Source: TMP-7 sp038212445
GTDB lineage: Bacteria; Acidobacteriota; Terriglobia; Bryobacterales; Bryobacteraceae
Assembly (NCBI GenBank): GCA_038212445.1
Contig: JBBQUM010000001.1
Location: 1 to 64,000 of the forward strand
DNA length: 64,000 nucleotides
Direction: 5' to 3'
Part shown: positions 15,441 to 24,903 of the stretch, in pieces
How the letters are laid out: the number at the start of each line of letters is the position of its first letter
Position numbering within the stretch: position 1 is the stretch's first letter
Made by a program: the position numbers and the translations under genes
Notes under the pieces: generated by a model
What the model saw: only the letters and a program-made list of their open reading frames with translations
The model's database searches: none
Told to the model about the DNA's origin: nothing

Positions 15441-16493
15441 ATGTTCAAGGGTTTTCAGAAGCCGAAGCGATTAGTTGCCAATACCGACACGTTAAACGAC
15501 CGGTTCGGACAGTTCACGGCTCAGCCGTTTGAACGCGGATTCGGTTCCACCATTGGTACAGGTCTGCGCCGCGTGCTCCTCAGCTCCATTGAGGGCGCCG
15601 CAATCACCGCGGTCCGCATCGAAGGCGTAGCACATGAGTTCAGCCCGATTCCGGGCGTGGTGGAGGATGCGACCGATATCATCCTCAATCTCAAGCAGGT
15701 TCCGTTCAAGATGATGGGCGAAGGCCTGCGCACTGCGCGCATTGTGGTCGACCGTCCGGGTCAGGTAGTCTCGTCTCAGATCGAAGTGGAGCACGATGTG
15801 GAAGTGCTGGATCGCACCATGCACATCGCCACCATCGGCGAGGGCGGCAAACTAAACATCGAACTGCGTCTCAAGAGTGGACGCGGCTATGTCGCGGCCG
15901 ACCGCAACTTCGATGAAGATCTTCCGCTCGGCTACATCCCGATCGATTCAGTTCATTCCCCCGTCCGCAAGGTCAACTTCTCGGTTGAGGCTGCCCGTCT
16001 TGGTCAGATGACCGATTACGACAAGCTCACGATCGAAGTGTGGACCAACGGAGCCATCTCGCCGCAGGACGCGATTGGTCAGGCAGCCAAGCTGCTCAAG
16101 GACCACATGTCGATCTTCATTAACTTTGAAGAGCTGCCGGAGACGGCGGAAGAGCCGGCCGAGCGCGCTCTCAACCAGATGAACGAAGTTCTCAATCGTT
16201 CGGTGGAAGAGCTCGAACTCAGCGTCCGCAGTTACAACTGCCTCAAGAACGCCAATATCCAGACCATCGGAGACCTGGTGCAGAAGACTGAGGCCGAGAT
16301 GCTGCGCACCAAGAATTTTGGTCGCAAGTCGCTCAACGAGATTAAAGAGATCCTTACTAGCCTGGGTCTCACCTTCGGCATGAAGTTCGATTCCCAAGGC
16401 CGCCTGGTTTCGCCGAGCGGTCAGCCGGTTGCGCCGTCCGGCGATGAGATTGAAGAGGATGAGGACGACGAAGCGCTAGACGCTCAGGAGTAA
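15441..16493 (+). CDS. rpoA: DNA-directed RNA polymerase subunit alpha
   Basis: 350 residues from MFKGFQKPKRLV; the open frame upstream runs through the hairpin region and is not alpha-like. The N-terminal dimerisation domain includes GFGSTIGTGLRRVLLSSIEGAAI, and the C-terminal domain SVRSYNCLKNANIQTIGDLV with NFGRKSLNEIKEIL binds UP elements and activators. An acidic tail (EIEEDEDDEALDAQE) ends the protein. It is in the usual place, before rplQ. Confidence 0.98.
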   Translation: MFKGFQKPKRLVANTDTLNDRFGQFTAQPFERGFGSTIGTGLRRVLLSSIEGAAITAVRIEGVAHEFSPIPGVVEDATDIILNLKQVPFKMMGEGLRTARIVVDRPGQVVSSQIEVEHDVEVLDRTMHIATIGEGGKLNIELRLKSGRGYVAADRNFDEDLPLGYIPIDSVHSPVRKVNFSVEAARLGQMTDYDKLTIEVWTNGAISPQDAIGQAAKLLKDHMSIFINFEELPETAEEPAERALNQMNEVLNRSVEELELSVRSYNCLKNANIQTIGDLVQKTEAEMLRTKNFGRKSLNEIKEILTSLGLTFGMKFDSQGRLVSPSGQPVAPSGDEIEEDEDDEALDAQE

Positions 16494-16497
16494 GGAC

Positions 16498-16947
16498 ATG
16501 AGACACAAGGTAGCCGGATTTAAACTCAAGGTTAACGCGAGCCATCGCCGCGCATTACTGCGCAACCTCGTCACAAGCGTTATTGCCGAAGAGCGCGTCG
16601 TCACCACCGTTACCCGGGCCAAGGCAGCCAAACCTTTGGTCGATAAGATGATCACGCTTGCCAAGAGGGACTCGCTTCACTCACGCCGGCAGGCTGCGTC
16701 GTTTCTGCAGACTCCGGATTCGGTGAAGAAGCTGTTCGAGAAACTCGGAACTCGTTTTGGCCAGCGCCAGGGCGGTTACACCCGCATCACGCGTCTCGGC
16801 TGGCGTAAGGGTGATGGCGCCGAACAGGCCATTCTTGAGCTGGTCGGTAGCGATCTGGTCAAGCGTGCGGCTGAACGCGCCAAGCGCAAGGAAGAACGTC
16901 TGAAGGCCCTACGCGAGGGCGGCGAAGAAGGCGGCGAGGAGTCCTAG
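16498..16947 (+). CDS. rplQ: 50S ribosomal protein L17
   Basis: 149 residues. RHKVAGFKLKVNASHRRALLRNLVTSVI and RITRLGWRKGDGAEQAILEL are L17 motifs. A charged tail (KRKEERLKALREGGEEGGEES) extends beyond the usual end near residue 127. It is the last gene of the superoperon, with a strong terminator 27 nt downstream. Confidence 0.97.
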   Translation: MRHKVAGFKLKVNASHRRALLRNLVTSVIAEERVVTTVTRAKAAKPLVDKMITLAKRDSLHSRRQAASFLQTPDSVKKLFEKLGTRFGQRQGGYTRITRLGWRKGDGAEQAILELVGSDLVKRAAERAKRKEERLKALREGGEEGGEES

Positions 16948-16974
16948 ACTCCCGCTTCAGAAAGCAATAAATGT

Positions 16975-17002
16975 AATGGCCGCCTGGCGACAGGCGGCCA
17001 TT
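16975..17002 (+). terminator. Bidirectional intrinsic terminator after rplQ
   Basis: A perfect 12-bp stem (16975-16986 with 16991-17002) closes a GCGA loop, a stable GNRA tetraloop. Downstream on the plus strand is only mildly U-rich (ttcgtctttc). On the minus strand the stem is followed by a T-rich attacatttattg. It lies between the convergent ends of rplQ and the DsbA-like gene and probably serves both. Confidence 0.85.
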
Positions 17003-17031
17003 CGTCTTTCTGGCGACTGCAAACTTTGGGC

Positions 17032-17871
17032 TTATTTCCGCTCAGCCGCAAGAATCGGCTTTAGCGCGTTCAGTTCAACGGCGCCGTTGTACCGTTTTCC
17101 GTTAATGAAGAAAGTCGGCGTCCCGCTCACCCCCGCATTCACGCCCTCATCCAGTTCCTTCTGAATTGTCTTCTTATACTCCGGCTTCTCGATATCGCTG
17201 GTGAACTTCGCCATGTCGATGCCCGACTCCTTGGCCCAGGTCATGATGTTCTCCCGGCTCAAGCGGCGGAAGTTGGTGAACATCTTGTCGTGCAACTCCC
17301 AGAACTTGCCCTGCTCCGCAGCCGCCAGCGAAGCTTGCGCGGCCAGTCGCGCCTGTCCGTGAATGTCCAGCGGAAACTGCTTGAATACCAGCTTCACATC
17401 CGGATTCTGCAGCAGCAGCGTGCTCATTTTGGCGGCCGCGACCGAGCAATAAGGGCACTGAAAGTCCGAGAATTCGACGATCGTGATCTTGGCGTTCGCG
17501 GGCCCGCGATGCGGGTCGCCATCGGTGGAAATCGACACTGCATCCTCGAGGATTGGCTTCGGCGTTGCGCCCTTCTTGGCCAGTTCCGCCAGGTCGCCGG
17601 CGACCTCAGCGGGGCTCTTACCCGCCTTCAAACCCTTGATCATCACCTGGGCCAGATTGCGGCTCACGCTGCAGGCTGGATCCTTCACGCGGCATTCGGC
17701 GAGCTTCATATCGCAGCCGCAGGCGCACCCCTGCTCGCGCAGGATCTTCAGGGCAGCCGTTTTCTGTCCGGCTGTCAGACCGGATAAATCGATGCCCGGC
17801 AGATCGGTGGCCTTCTGCCAGTCTTGTGCAAACAGGATTGCTGAGAAGCCCAGAAATAAGAGGAATCGCAT
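17032..17871 (-). CDS. Secreted DsbA-family thioredoxin-fold protein with Cys-rich N-terminal domain
   Basis: 279 residues from MRFLLFLGFSAILFAQ, a signal peptide; a longer frame upstream lacks one. The C-terminal domain has the DsbA-type CPYC active site at residues 139-142 (FSDFQCPYC) and the cis-Pro loop SGTPTFF, so it should make, break or isomerise disulfides outside the cytoplasm. Residues 49-67 hold five further cysteines (CACGC, then Cys60 and Cys67), in a helical region reminiscent of CcmH/NrfF-type thiol domains. Possibly an internal redox partner for CPYC. A TAATGT box lies 10 nt before the ATG. Function assignment is general; the real substrate is unknown. Confidence 0.85.
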   Translation of the reverse strand: MRFLLFLGFSAILFAQDWQKATDLPGIDLSGLTAGQKTAALKILREQGCACGCDMKLAECRVKDPACSVSRNLAQVMIKGLKAGKSPAEVAGDLAELAKKGATPKPILEDAVSISTDGDPHRGPANAKITIVEFSDFQCPYCSVAAAKMSTLLLQNPDVKLVFKQFPLDIHGQARLAAQASLAAAEQGKFWELHDKMFTNFRRLSRENIMTWAKESGIDMAKFTSDIEKPEYKKTIQKELDEGVNAGVSGTPTFFINGKRYNGAVELNALKPILAAERK

Positions 17872-17938
17872 GCCTAAGTAGACATTAGCACGCGTTTTAC
17901 ATTGGCGCAGCGGGATGCCGTAGTAAGATATGTCACTG

Positions 17939-19093
17939 ATGAAGATCGTCCTACTCTCCATCATTTTGCTCGTCGCGCTGGTACTCGGGGCCTTCATTTT
18001 CGGCCCGGCTCTAGTCGCTTCGAGCATGAATAAGGTGACCTCGGCTCCACCCTATCACCCCTCGCCCAAAGCGATTTCGCTCGCCCACCGGCAACCCTTC
18101 GTCGATCTGCATGCCGACAGCTTGCTATGGAGCCGCGACCTGGGACGACGCTCATCGAGCGGCCACGTCGACATTCCCCGGCTGATCGAAACCAATGTCG
18201 CCGTACAGATGTTTACCGTGGTGACCAAGACGCCGCGCGGCATGAACTTTGAGCGCAATACCGGCGACACCGACAACATCCGCCTGCTGGCGATTCTGGA
18301 CCGCTGGCCGCTTGCGTCCATCAACAGTCTCAGCCGCCGGGCTTTATACCAGGCTTCAATGCTAAAGCAGTATGCGGCGGATTCAAACGGCCGCTTCCGG
18401 CTCCTGATGAACGAGGGTGATCTGGTGGACTACCTCGAGGCCCGGCGGTCCGATCCGAACATGACGGCCGGGATTCTCGGGATCGAGGGCGCACAAGCAC
18501 TCGAGGGCCGCATCGAGAATCTGCAGGTTTTCTACGACGCGGGTTTTCGGATGATGTCGCCGTCGCACTTCTTCGACACGGAATTTGGGGGATCCTCGGC
18601 GGGCGACAAGAAGATTGGATTGACCGAGATGGGGCGGCAGATGGTGACTTTCATGCAGTCGCACGGAATGCTGGTTGACCTGGCTCACGCATCGCCCAAA
18701 ACGATTGATGACGTGCTCGCCGTGGCCACCCAGCCGGTGGTGGTTTCGCACACCGGAGTGAAGGGAACGTGCGATACCACGCGAAATCTGAGCGACACGC
18801 ACATCAAGGCTATTGCCAGTGGCGGCGGACTCATCGGTATCGCTTTCTTCGACGTGGCAACGTGCGGTAAGGACGCCGCAGCCATTGCGCGCGCGATGGT
18901 CTACACCGTCAAACTGGCTGGCGTGGATCATGTCGCGCTGGGGTCGGATTTCGATGGCGCGGTGGAGACGCCCTTCGACGTAACCGGCCTGCCACTCATC
19001 ATCGACGCGTTGCTCGCTCAGGGAATGAGCGAGGAGGACATCGCCAAGGTGATTGGGGGCAACGCAATCGAGTTCCTCCATAAGAACTTCTGA
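17939..19093 (+). CDS. Membrane dipeptidase, peptidase family M19
   Basis: 384 residues. Family M19 zinc enzymes cleave dipeptides. Visible metal and substrate motifs: FVDLHADSLLW (HxD), GIEGAQALEG, VSHTGVKGTCDTTRNLSD (His) and GSDFDGAV (Asp). The N-terminus is one hydrophobic anchor, so it faces the periplasm or is secreted. Two starts are possible, nine bases apart; the second (MKIVLLS) is used here because it gives a cleaner signal and places TAAGAT 9 nt upstream like other genes in the window. Divergent from the DsbA-like gene. Confidence 0.9.
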   Translation: MKIVLLSIILLVALVLGAFIFGPALVASSMNKVTSAPPYHPSPKAISLAHRQPFVDLHADSLLWSRDLGRRSSSGHVDIPRLIETNVAVQMFTVVTKTPRGMNFERNTGDTDNIRLLAILDRWPLASINSLSRRALYQASMLKQYAADSNGRFRLLMNEGDLVDYLEARRSDPNMTAGILGIEGAQALEGRIENLQVFYDAGFRMMSPSHFFDTEFGGSSAGDKKIGLTEMGRQMVTFMQSHGMLVDLAHASPKTIDDVLAVATQPVVVSHTGVKGTCDTTRNLSDTHIKAIASGGGLIGIAFFDVATCGKDAAAIARAMVYTVKLAGVDHVALGSDFDGAVETPFDVTGLPLIIDALLAQGMSEEDIAKVIGGNAIEFLHKNF

Positions 19094-19143
19094 AAGGCAC
19101 CCAAGTTGAGTGAGCAGGCGAACAGAGGCGGGACCACGAAGTA

Positions 19144-19440
19144 CTAATATTCGATTGTTCCTTCGGTTGGCACCTCGAACGTGCGAGGCATCGTGAACAC
19201 CACATCCGGGTTCCCGACATTCCGACCCTCCAGCCACTTCACGGGCTTGGGCGCCCTGAGGGGCCAACCCCGCCCGCCTCCCTCGGCCCAGGCGATGATG
19301 GTTTCAGCACGTTATCGCCTTCATCCGTCCCATGGCCTCACGCTGGCTGGCTGACGCGAAACAGGGTGGTGGACCACCGCGCGACTGCCTGGACGCACCT
19401 CCGCCGCCTTCACCCACCGATCTTCTGTGAAGTTGTTCCT
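19144..19440 (-). pseudogene. Remnant of a copper-monooxygenase-like/cytochrome protein, N-side fragments
   Basis: Two readable fragments on the minus strand. 19144-19305 reads ETIIAWAEGG, then PKPVKWLEGRNVGNPDVVF and RTFEVPTEGTIEY before a stop. About 19360-19440 reads NNFTEDRWVKAAEVRPGSRAV then VHH. In intact acidobacterial and planctomycete proteins with a Cu2-monooxygenase-like C-terminal region, the PDVVF segment comes directly before NFTEDRW. Here the order is reversed on the same strand, so the copy has been rearranged. Family naming is from memory of motifs and not from a search. Confidence 0.6.
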
Positions 19441-19552
19441 TTTGTGCCGAGGGCCGCGACGCGCGTAAACGTCTGGCCGCGGACGCCGGTCAGAGCCGGA
19501 ACAGGCCGGTGACCGCAGGAGAGTATCGCCCAACTGTTGCCGACCGAGTTGC

Positions 19553-20070
19553 TGGCGGGCTTCGCTCTGGGCACGCCCGCTACTCTCTGCCGGACGGCAT
19601 CGCAAAACTGGTTGCGGCTGGCGCTGATCTCGTCCTGCAGATGCACTTTACTACGACGAGGAAGGCGATGAGCGACCAGAGGTCGATTGGACTGGTGTTC
19701 GCCAAGGAGACGCCGCAGCGCCGCGACTCCATGCTTTCGGCCGCCGACAATCGCTTCGCGATCCCGCCGGGCGATCCCAACTACGAAGTGAAGTCGCAGA
19801 ACACGCTCCGCGAGGACGCCACGCTCGTGAGCATGATTCCGCATATGCATCTTCGCGGGGAATCCTTTGAATATGATGGCACGCGGGTGGAATGCACGGC
19901 TCACTTCGACAACTCACCCAACAACAAGTTCAATCCCGATCCGCGAGCGACGGTCCGGTTTGGGAGATCAGAGGTGGGACGAGATGATGATCGGTTGGTT
20001 TAACGTGACGATCCCGGTGGGGACGGATCCGGTAAATCTGATCCGTCCTCGCCGAACGTCGAGCGATTGA
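19553..20070 (+). pseudogene. Remnant of the same family, C-terminal part, frameshifted
   Basis: Reads AGFALGTPAT, shifts frame near 19587, then LPDGIAKLVAAGADLVLQMHF (His motif), IPPGDPNYEVKSQ and MIPHMHLRG. About 35 residues normally found between HMHLRG..FEY and TRVECTAHFDNSPNN seem deleted. A one-base insertion near 19966 shifts the frame again to DQRWDEMMIGWFNVTIPVG, ending at TGA. It lies on the opposite strand to the N-side fragments, so at least one inversion took place. The rest of the gene-free stretch 19094-20071 shows nothing else recognisable. Confidence 0.65.
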
Positions 20071-20071
20071 A

Positions 20072-22126
20072 TTAGCGCTTGGTTTCCTGGGCGAGCTTGA
20101 CCTTGGCGCCTTCTACCTTCTTGTGGACCTTCGCGATTTCGGTCTGCTCCTGGTCGGCGGGAGGCGTGATGTCCCATTCCTTCAGGGAGCGCTCCCACTG
20201 GGCGATGGCTTCCTTGATTTTGCCTTCCTTGAACAGGACATCGCCCAGGTGGTCGTGCACTGTGGGGTCCTTTGACATCTTCTCGAGTGACGCAGTCAAC
20301 TGCGTCTCGGCTTCGGGAAGCTTGCCCATGCGGAAGTAAACCCAGCCGAGGCTGTCGAGGTAGGCGGGATTGCCGGGCTCACGTTCGAGCGCCTTCTGAA
20401 TCAGGTCGAGCGCTTCCGGCAGCTTCACGCCGCGATCGGCAAACATATAGCCGAGGTAGTTGAGGGCGGAGGCGTTGTCCGGGTTCATCTCGATGACCTT
20501 GCGGAACTCGGTTTCGGCGACGTCGTACTTCTTCATCTTTTCGAACATCGCTCCGCGCATGAAGACGACGGTTTCTTTCTCTTCCTTGCCTTGGGACAGC
20601 TTCTCGGCGTCGTCGATGGCCTGCGCCATTTCGGTGTAGCGCTTGGTCTTGTCGTAGATCTGGGCGAGTGAAATGTAAGTCTCGCGATCTTTCTTATCGG
20701 CGAGCAACTTCTTCATCTCGGCAACGGCGGCATCTGACTTGCCGGCGTCAGCAAGCACGGCGGCGTAGACGCTGCGCAAACCGCGATCCGCGTTATTCTT
20801 AGCGAGTGCGGATTGAGCTTCTTTCTCGGCTTTGGGGAGGTCCTTCGCCTGGCGGTAGGTTTCAACGATCTGGATGGAGCCGCGGCCGGCCATTTCAGGG
20901 TCGAGTTCCTGGATTTGGCGGAACACTTCGACAGCCTGCGGGTATTGTTCGGCGGCGCGATACATGACACCGAGCCGCTCGAGCAGCAGGACGCGATTGC
21001 CTTTTTCGCTCGGGTTGTAAGTTTTCTTCGCGCTCGATTCCACCAACTGCTTCATTTGCGCGAGCGCTTCTGACGTCTTGCCCTCAGCCTCAAGCAAGTT
21101 GACTTCGTTGTAGCGGACTTCGATGTTGTTCGGTTCGGCTTCTTTGGCTTTGTCGGCGGCCAGATGAGCCTTTGCGAAATCACGTTTCTGACGATAAATC
21201 TGTGAAATCCGAAGCTGGCTTTGAATGTCCTTCGGCTCTTCGGTGACCAGTTCCTGGTAAACCTTGAGCGCCTCGTCGAGTTGATCGGCGAGCATGAGGT
21301 TCTGGGCCAGGGCGCGCTGCAGGTCGGCATTGCCCGGAGTTGCTTCGACAGCCTTCTTGAGCGTTTCGGCGGCCAGACCGTATTCCCTCATTTGCTCGTA
21401 GGCGCTGGCCAGGGCAGCCAGGGAACGACCGCTCGGGTTCTTATCGGTGACGCGCTTCAACATTTCAGCGGCGTGTTTGGTGTCGCCCAAGTCGGCATAG
21501 ACCATGGCCAAGCCGGTGAGGGCATCTTCGCTCTCGGGATCGATTTCGAGCGCCTTCTTATAGGACTTTTCCGACTCGACGGAATTCTGAGCCAGCTTCT
21601 GCAGGCGGCCCAGCATCAGCCAGGCATCGGCGTCTTTCGGCTCAGCCTGAGCGATCTTGGAGTACTGTTCGATGGCCTTCCGGAGGTAGGTTTCGTCGAC
21701 TCGATTCTGCTGGGATTCGCCGATCAGGCGCGCATAAATCCGGGCGAGCAGCTTGCGGGAGTTGATGTCGTTGGGATTCTGTTTCAACGCCTCTTCGGCG
21801 TCGGTGACGGCTTCACGCAGCCGTCCCGATTGCACATAGAGATCAGAAAGTTCCTCGGAGACGTAGTTGGCGCCCGGGTCCGCTTTCAGTGCAAGTCTGT
21901 AGTTCTCGATCGCCTTGGTGAAATAGTCGCCGCGATTGTTGAACGTGGCAGCCAGCTCGGCGTACATATGACCGAGCGAATAGTGATAGTAGGCAGCGGA
22001 TTTATCCACTGCCGGGTTAGGCGCGGGCTTGGCGCCTGCGGCTGCTTGAGCCTCAGCAGATGGCTGAATAAACACAAACGACGCTGTTGCCAGCGTCAGG
22101 TACAATACTACGCGTTTTCCCGTCAT
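20072..22126 (-). CDS. Secreted TPR-repeat protein
   Basis: 684 residues with an N-terminal signal peptide (hydrophobic core at residues 6-20, then AEAQAAAG). Most of the protein is tandem TPR units; clear ones read NYRLALKADPGANYVSEEL, YKKALEIDPESEDALTGLA, FRQIQELDPEMAGRG, FRKVIEMNPDNASALNYLG and ALEREPGNPAYLDSLGWVYF. TPR arrays are protein-binding scaffolds; the periplasm or outer membrane is the likely place. aaggtagg precedes the ATG. No catalytic domain is seen. It is divergent from the permease gene across a 252-nt gap. Confidence 0.9.
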   Translation of the reverse strand: MTGKRVVLYLTLATASFVFIQPSAEAQAAAGAKPAPNPAVDKSAAYYHYSLGHMYAELAATFNNRGDYFTKAIENYRLALKADPGANYVSEELSDLYVQSGRLREAVTDAEEALKQNPNDINSRKLLARIYARLIGESQQNRVDETYLRKAIEQYSKIAQAEPKDADAWLMLGRLQKLAQNSVESEKSYKKALEIDPESEDALTGLAMVYADLGDTKHAAEMLKRVTDKNPSGRSLAALASAYEQMREYGLAAETLKKAVEATPGNADLQRALAQNLMLADQLDEALKVYQELVTEEPKDIQSQLRISQIYRQKRDFAKAHLAADKAKEAEPNNIEVRYNEVNLLEAEGKTSEALAQMKQLVESSAKKTYNPSEKGNRVLLLERLGVMYRAAEQYPQAVEVFRQIQELDPEMAGRGSIQIVETYRQAKDLPKAEKEAQSALAKNNADRGLRSVYAAVLADAGKSDAAVAEMKKLLADKKDRETYISLAQIYDKTKRYTEMAQAIDDAEKLSQGKEEKETVVFMRGAMFEKMKKYDVAETEFRKVIEMNPDNASALNYLGYMFADRGVKLPEALDLIQKALEREPGNPAYLDSLGWVYFRMGKLPEAETQLTASLEKMSKDPTVHDHLGDVLFKEGKIKEAIAQWERSLKEWDITPPADQEQTEIAKVHKKVEGAKVKLAQETKR

Positions 22127-22364
22127 CCTACCTTGTGCTCGCTTTCCGATTTCTGTACGCGAGGATAGACAATAGCCGTGCCCGCGGCGACCCTCGACTT
22201 CAGTATAGCTCCCGAAGCCTGGGGGGAGCCTCTCCCGTTGGATGGCCCGCCGACTCGGAAGGTTGCGCGTTTTGTAGCTTAGACGGACAGCGCGTTCCGG
22301 ATACGGACACCATGGGCTGCTTTAACAGACGCTTTCAAACGACTTCCGTGTGGCCATTAATTTG

Positions 22365-22370
22365 TATAGT
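22365..22370 (+). promoter_or_regulatory. Putative -10 box (TATAGT) of the permease gene
   Basis: TATAGT lies 8 nt before the ATG at 22379, too close for a normal leader, so the transcript may be leaderless or nearly so. No convincing -35 box is seen. The remainder of the 22127-22378 gap holds no recognisable element. Confidence 0.4.
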
Positions 22371-22378
22371 TTGGTCAA

Positions 22379-24817
22379 ATGGATCGTCTCGCCCTAGATG
22401 TCCGCCTTGCTCTGCGCCGGCTTCGGCAGAACCCTGGGTTCTCGGTGATTGCGATTGTGACGCTGGCATTGGGCATTGGCGCGAACACCGCCGTCTTCAG
22501 TCTCTTGAACGCGATCTTCTTCCGCCCGCTGCCGGCAGTGGTGGAGTCTTCGCGGCTGGTGGCCATGAACGAGACGCTCGGCGGCGGCTCATTTCCCACC
22601 GTCTCGTACCCGAATTACCGTGACATACGCGACCGGATGCAGAGTGTGACTGGACTGGCTTCTTACCGGATAATGCCGGCGAACGTGGGGCTGCCAGGCT
22701 CGAACCAGCGGGTTTGGGGCTATCTTGTGACGGGCAACTATTTCGATGTCCTGGGAGTGAAGCCTTATCGGGGGAGGCTGATCGGACCAGGTGATGACGT
22801 GAAGCCGGGCGGACACCCGGTGGCGGTGCTGACCTATAACTGCTGGCTCAACCGGTTTGGCGGCAATACAGGCGCGATCGGCTCGAGCGCCAAGTTCAAT
22901 GGACAGACCTTCACGATTCTGGGCGTGACGCCGCCCGAGTTCATCGGAACCGAGTTGTTCTACACGCCCGACGTCTTCGTGCCGATGATGATGCAGAGAG
23001 AAATGGAAGGCGGCGGAGGCTATCTCGAGAATCGCGGAACCAGCAATACGATGGTCACGGGCCGGCTGAAACCAGGGGTGACCCCAGCGCAGGCGCAGAG
23101 TGAACTGGATGCGATCGCGCGACGGCTAAGCGAACAATATCCAAAGGACAACGGCGGCATGAAGTTGACGTTGTCGCCTGTGGGATTAGCGGGTAATTAT
23201 ATCCGGGGAGCCGTTATAGGTTTCGCGGCAGTTTTGTTTGGCATCTCGTGTTTACTGTTACTAATCGCCTGCACCAATCTGGCCAGCCTTTTGCTTGCAC
23301 GCGCGGCGGACCGCCGGCGCGATACCGCAGTCCGCTTAGCGCTCGGCGCGGGACGCGGTGTGCTGATCCGGCAACTGCTCACTGAGAATCTGGTGATGTC
23401 GCTGGCGGGCGGTGCGGGTGGTGCGCTGATGGCATTCTGGATCACCGATGCGTTACGGATGTGGAAGCCGCCTATCGAATTTCCATTGGTGCTGGCGGTA
23501 CACGCGGATTGGCGAGTTTTCTTCTTTGCGCTACTGGTGTCCACGGTCACGGTGCTGCTGTTTGGCCTGGTGCCGGCGCTTCAATCGTCCCGTCTAAACC
23601 TGCTTGGGGCACTGAAGAATGAATCCGCTTCCGAACGGGGCCGCCGCTGGCATATGCGTGACTACATGGTAGCGACACAGGTCGGTCTCTCGGCCATACT
23701 CCTGGTGTGTTCTGTGCTGGTGGTCCGTAGTCTTCAGAAGGCGCTCGATGCACCAATCGGCTTTAACGCCCGCAACGCTGTTGAGGCATCGATCGATCTG
23801 AATCTTGGAGGCTACAAAGAAGCTCAAGGAAGAGCTTTTGAGCGGCGCTTCCTGGCAGGTGTCCGGGCGATTCCAGGTGTGGAATCGGCAGCCACTACCG
23901 ACTGGCTTCCGCTCAGTTTGAACAATTCGAACGATGGCATTCTCATTGAGGGCAAACCCGTTCCCAAGGCGGCGGATATGCCGATTGCCATGACCTTCGT
24001 TGTGTCCACCGATTATTTCCGTACGATGCAAACGCGAATCGTGAGCGGCCGCGAGTTCGATGTCCGGGAAAGGGAAGGGGGGCCGCGCGTTGCCGTGGTG
24101 AACCAGGCGTTCGCCGCCAAGCTGTTGCCCGGCGAGGATCCCATCGGTAAGCGATTTATGACCGGAGTGGGAAGCAAGCCGATTGAGATTATCGGAGTAG
24201 CTGAAGACGGCAAGTATTTTTCGCTCAACGAGGACCGAAACCCGGCCATATTCCTGGCGGCCGACGTATGGTATTCGTCGAACCTCACCCTGATCGCACG
24301 GTCACAATTGCCTGCGGAGGATGTGCAGCGGCGAATCCAAGCGGTGGTCCGGGAAATGGATCCGTCGCTAGCCCTGTTTGGACAGATGACCTTAACGCGT
24401 CATTTGGATCTGCCTCTGTTCCCGGCACGGGCGGCGGCCTCGGCTCTGGGTGCGTTTGGAATGCTGGTGATGCTGCTTGCTGCCACCGGCATCTACGGCG
24501 TGATGGCTTACGCGGTGTCGCGCAGGACGCGAGAGATCGGGATCCGGATGGCGATTGGCGCCACACCTCGACAGGTGTTGGGGTCGGTGGCTCGGAGCGG
24601 AGCGATTCTGGTGGGGTCGGGAACGCTGGTAGGCCTGGTGATTGCGTTCGCGCTCGGCCGGCTGTTAAAGCAGATTCTGTACGGCGTGGAGCCCACTGAT
24701 CCCGTCACTTTCCTGATCGTCGCGCTGATGATGGCGTCGATCGCGGCGCTCGCCTGCTGGCTGCCGGCACGCCGCGCCACGAGGATCAATCCGCTGGGCG
24801 CATTGCGACAGGATTGA
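22379..24817 (+). CDS. FtsX/MacB-type permease (duplicated-permease family)
   Basis: 812 residues. Layout: a cytoplasmic start (ALRRLRQNPGF), TM1 at about 22-42 (SVIAIVTLALGIGANTAVFS), a large periplasmic MacB-PCD domain, three TMs around residues 280-400, a second periplasmic domain, and three C-terminal TMs with GVMAYAVSRRTREIGIRMAIGA, the FtsX signature, then PARRATRINPLGALRQD. Such paired-half permeases are abundant in Acidobacteriota and probably move or sense macrolide- or peptide-like molecules with a separate ATPase. No ATPase and no PadR gene is adjacent, and the N-terminal prefix domain seen in the 34949 gene is absent. Confidence 0.92.
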   Translation: MDRLALDVRLALRRLRQNPGFSVIAIVTLALGIGANTAVFSLLNAIFFRPLPAVVESSRLVAMNETLGGGSFPTVSYPNYRDIRDRMQSVTGLASYRIMPANVGLPGSNQRVWGYLVTGNYFDVLGVKPYRGRLIGPGDDVKPGGHPVAVLTYNCWLNRFGGNTGAIGSSAKFNGQTFTILGVTPPEFIGTELFYTPDVFVPMMMQREMEGGGGYLENRGTSNTMVTGRLKPGVTPAQAQSELDAIARRLSEQYPKDNGGMKLTLSPVGLAGNYIRGAVIGFAAVLFGISCLLLLIACTNLASLLLARAADRRRDTAVRLALGAGRGVLIRQLLTENLVMSLAGGAGGALMAFWITDALRMWKPPIEFPLVLAVHADWRVFFFALLVSTVTVLLFGLVPALQSSRLNLLGALKNESASERGRRWHMRDYMVATQVGLSAILLVCSVLVVRSLQKALDAPIGFNARNAVEASIDLNLGGYKEAQGRAFERRFLAGVRAIPGVESAATTDWLPLSLNNSNDGILIEGKPVPKAADMPIAMTFVVSTDYFRTMQTRIVSGREFDVREREGGPRVAVVNQAFAAKLLPGEDPIGKRFMTGVGSKPIEIIGVAEDGKYFSLNEDRNPAIFLAADVWYSSNLTLIARSQLPAEDVQRRIQAVVREMDPSLALFGQMTLTRHLDLPLFPARAAASALGAFGMLVMLLAATGIYGVMAYAVSRRTREIGIRMAIGATPRQVLGSVARSGAILVGSGTLVGLVIAFALGRLLKQILYGVEPTDPVTFLIVALMMASIAALACWLPARRATRINPLGALRQD

Positions 24818-24903
24818 CCTTCCCTTTGATGCTATCCTCTGGTCAGTTCTACGACCGGGGTTAGCCACAGAGGGTCAGAAGCGCCGGTTGTTCTCGAGCA
24901 AAC

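Noticed and set aside
20023..20046. ACGGATC...GATCCGT hairpin after the TPR gene as a terminator
   Set aside because: 7-bp stem with a 10-nt loop and no U-run on either strand; it also lies inside the pseudogene and can be chance.
21221..22168. A 315-codon plus-strand frame opposite the TPR gene
   Set aside because: The minus strand encodes clear TPR repeats with a signal peptide; the plus-strand frame mirrors their periodicity and has no motif.
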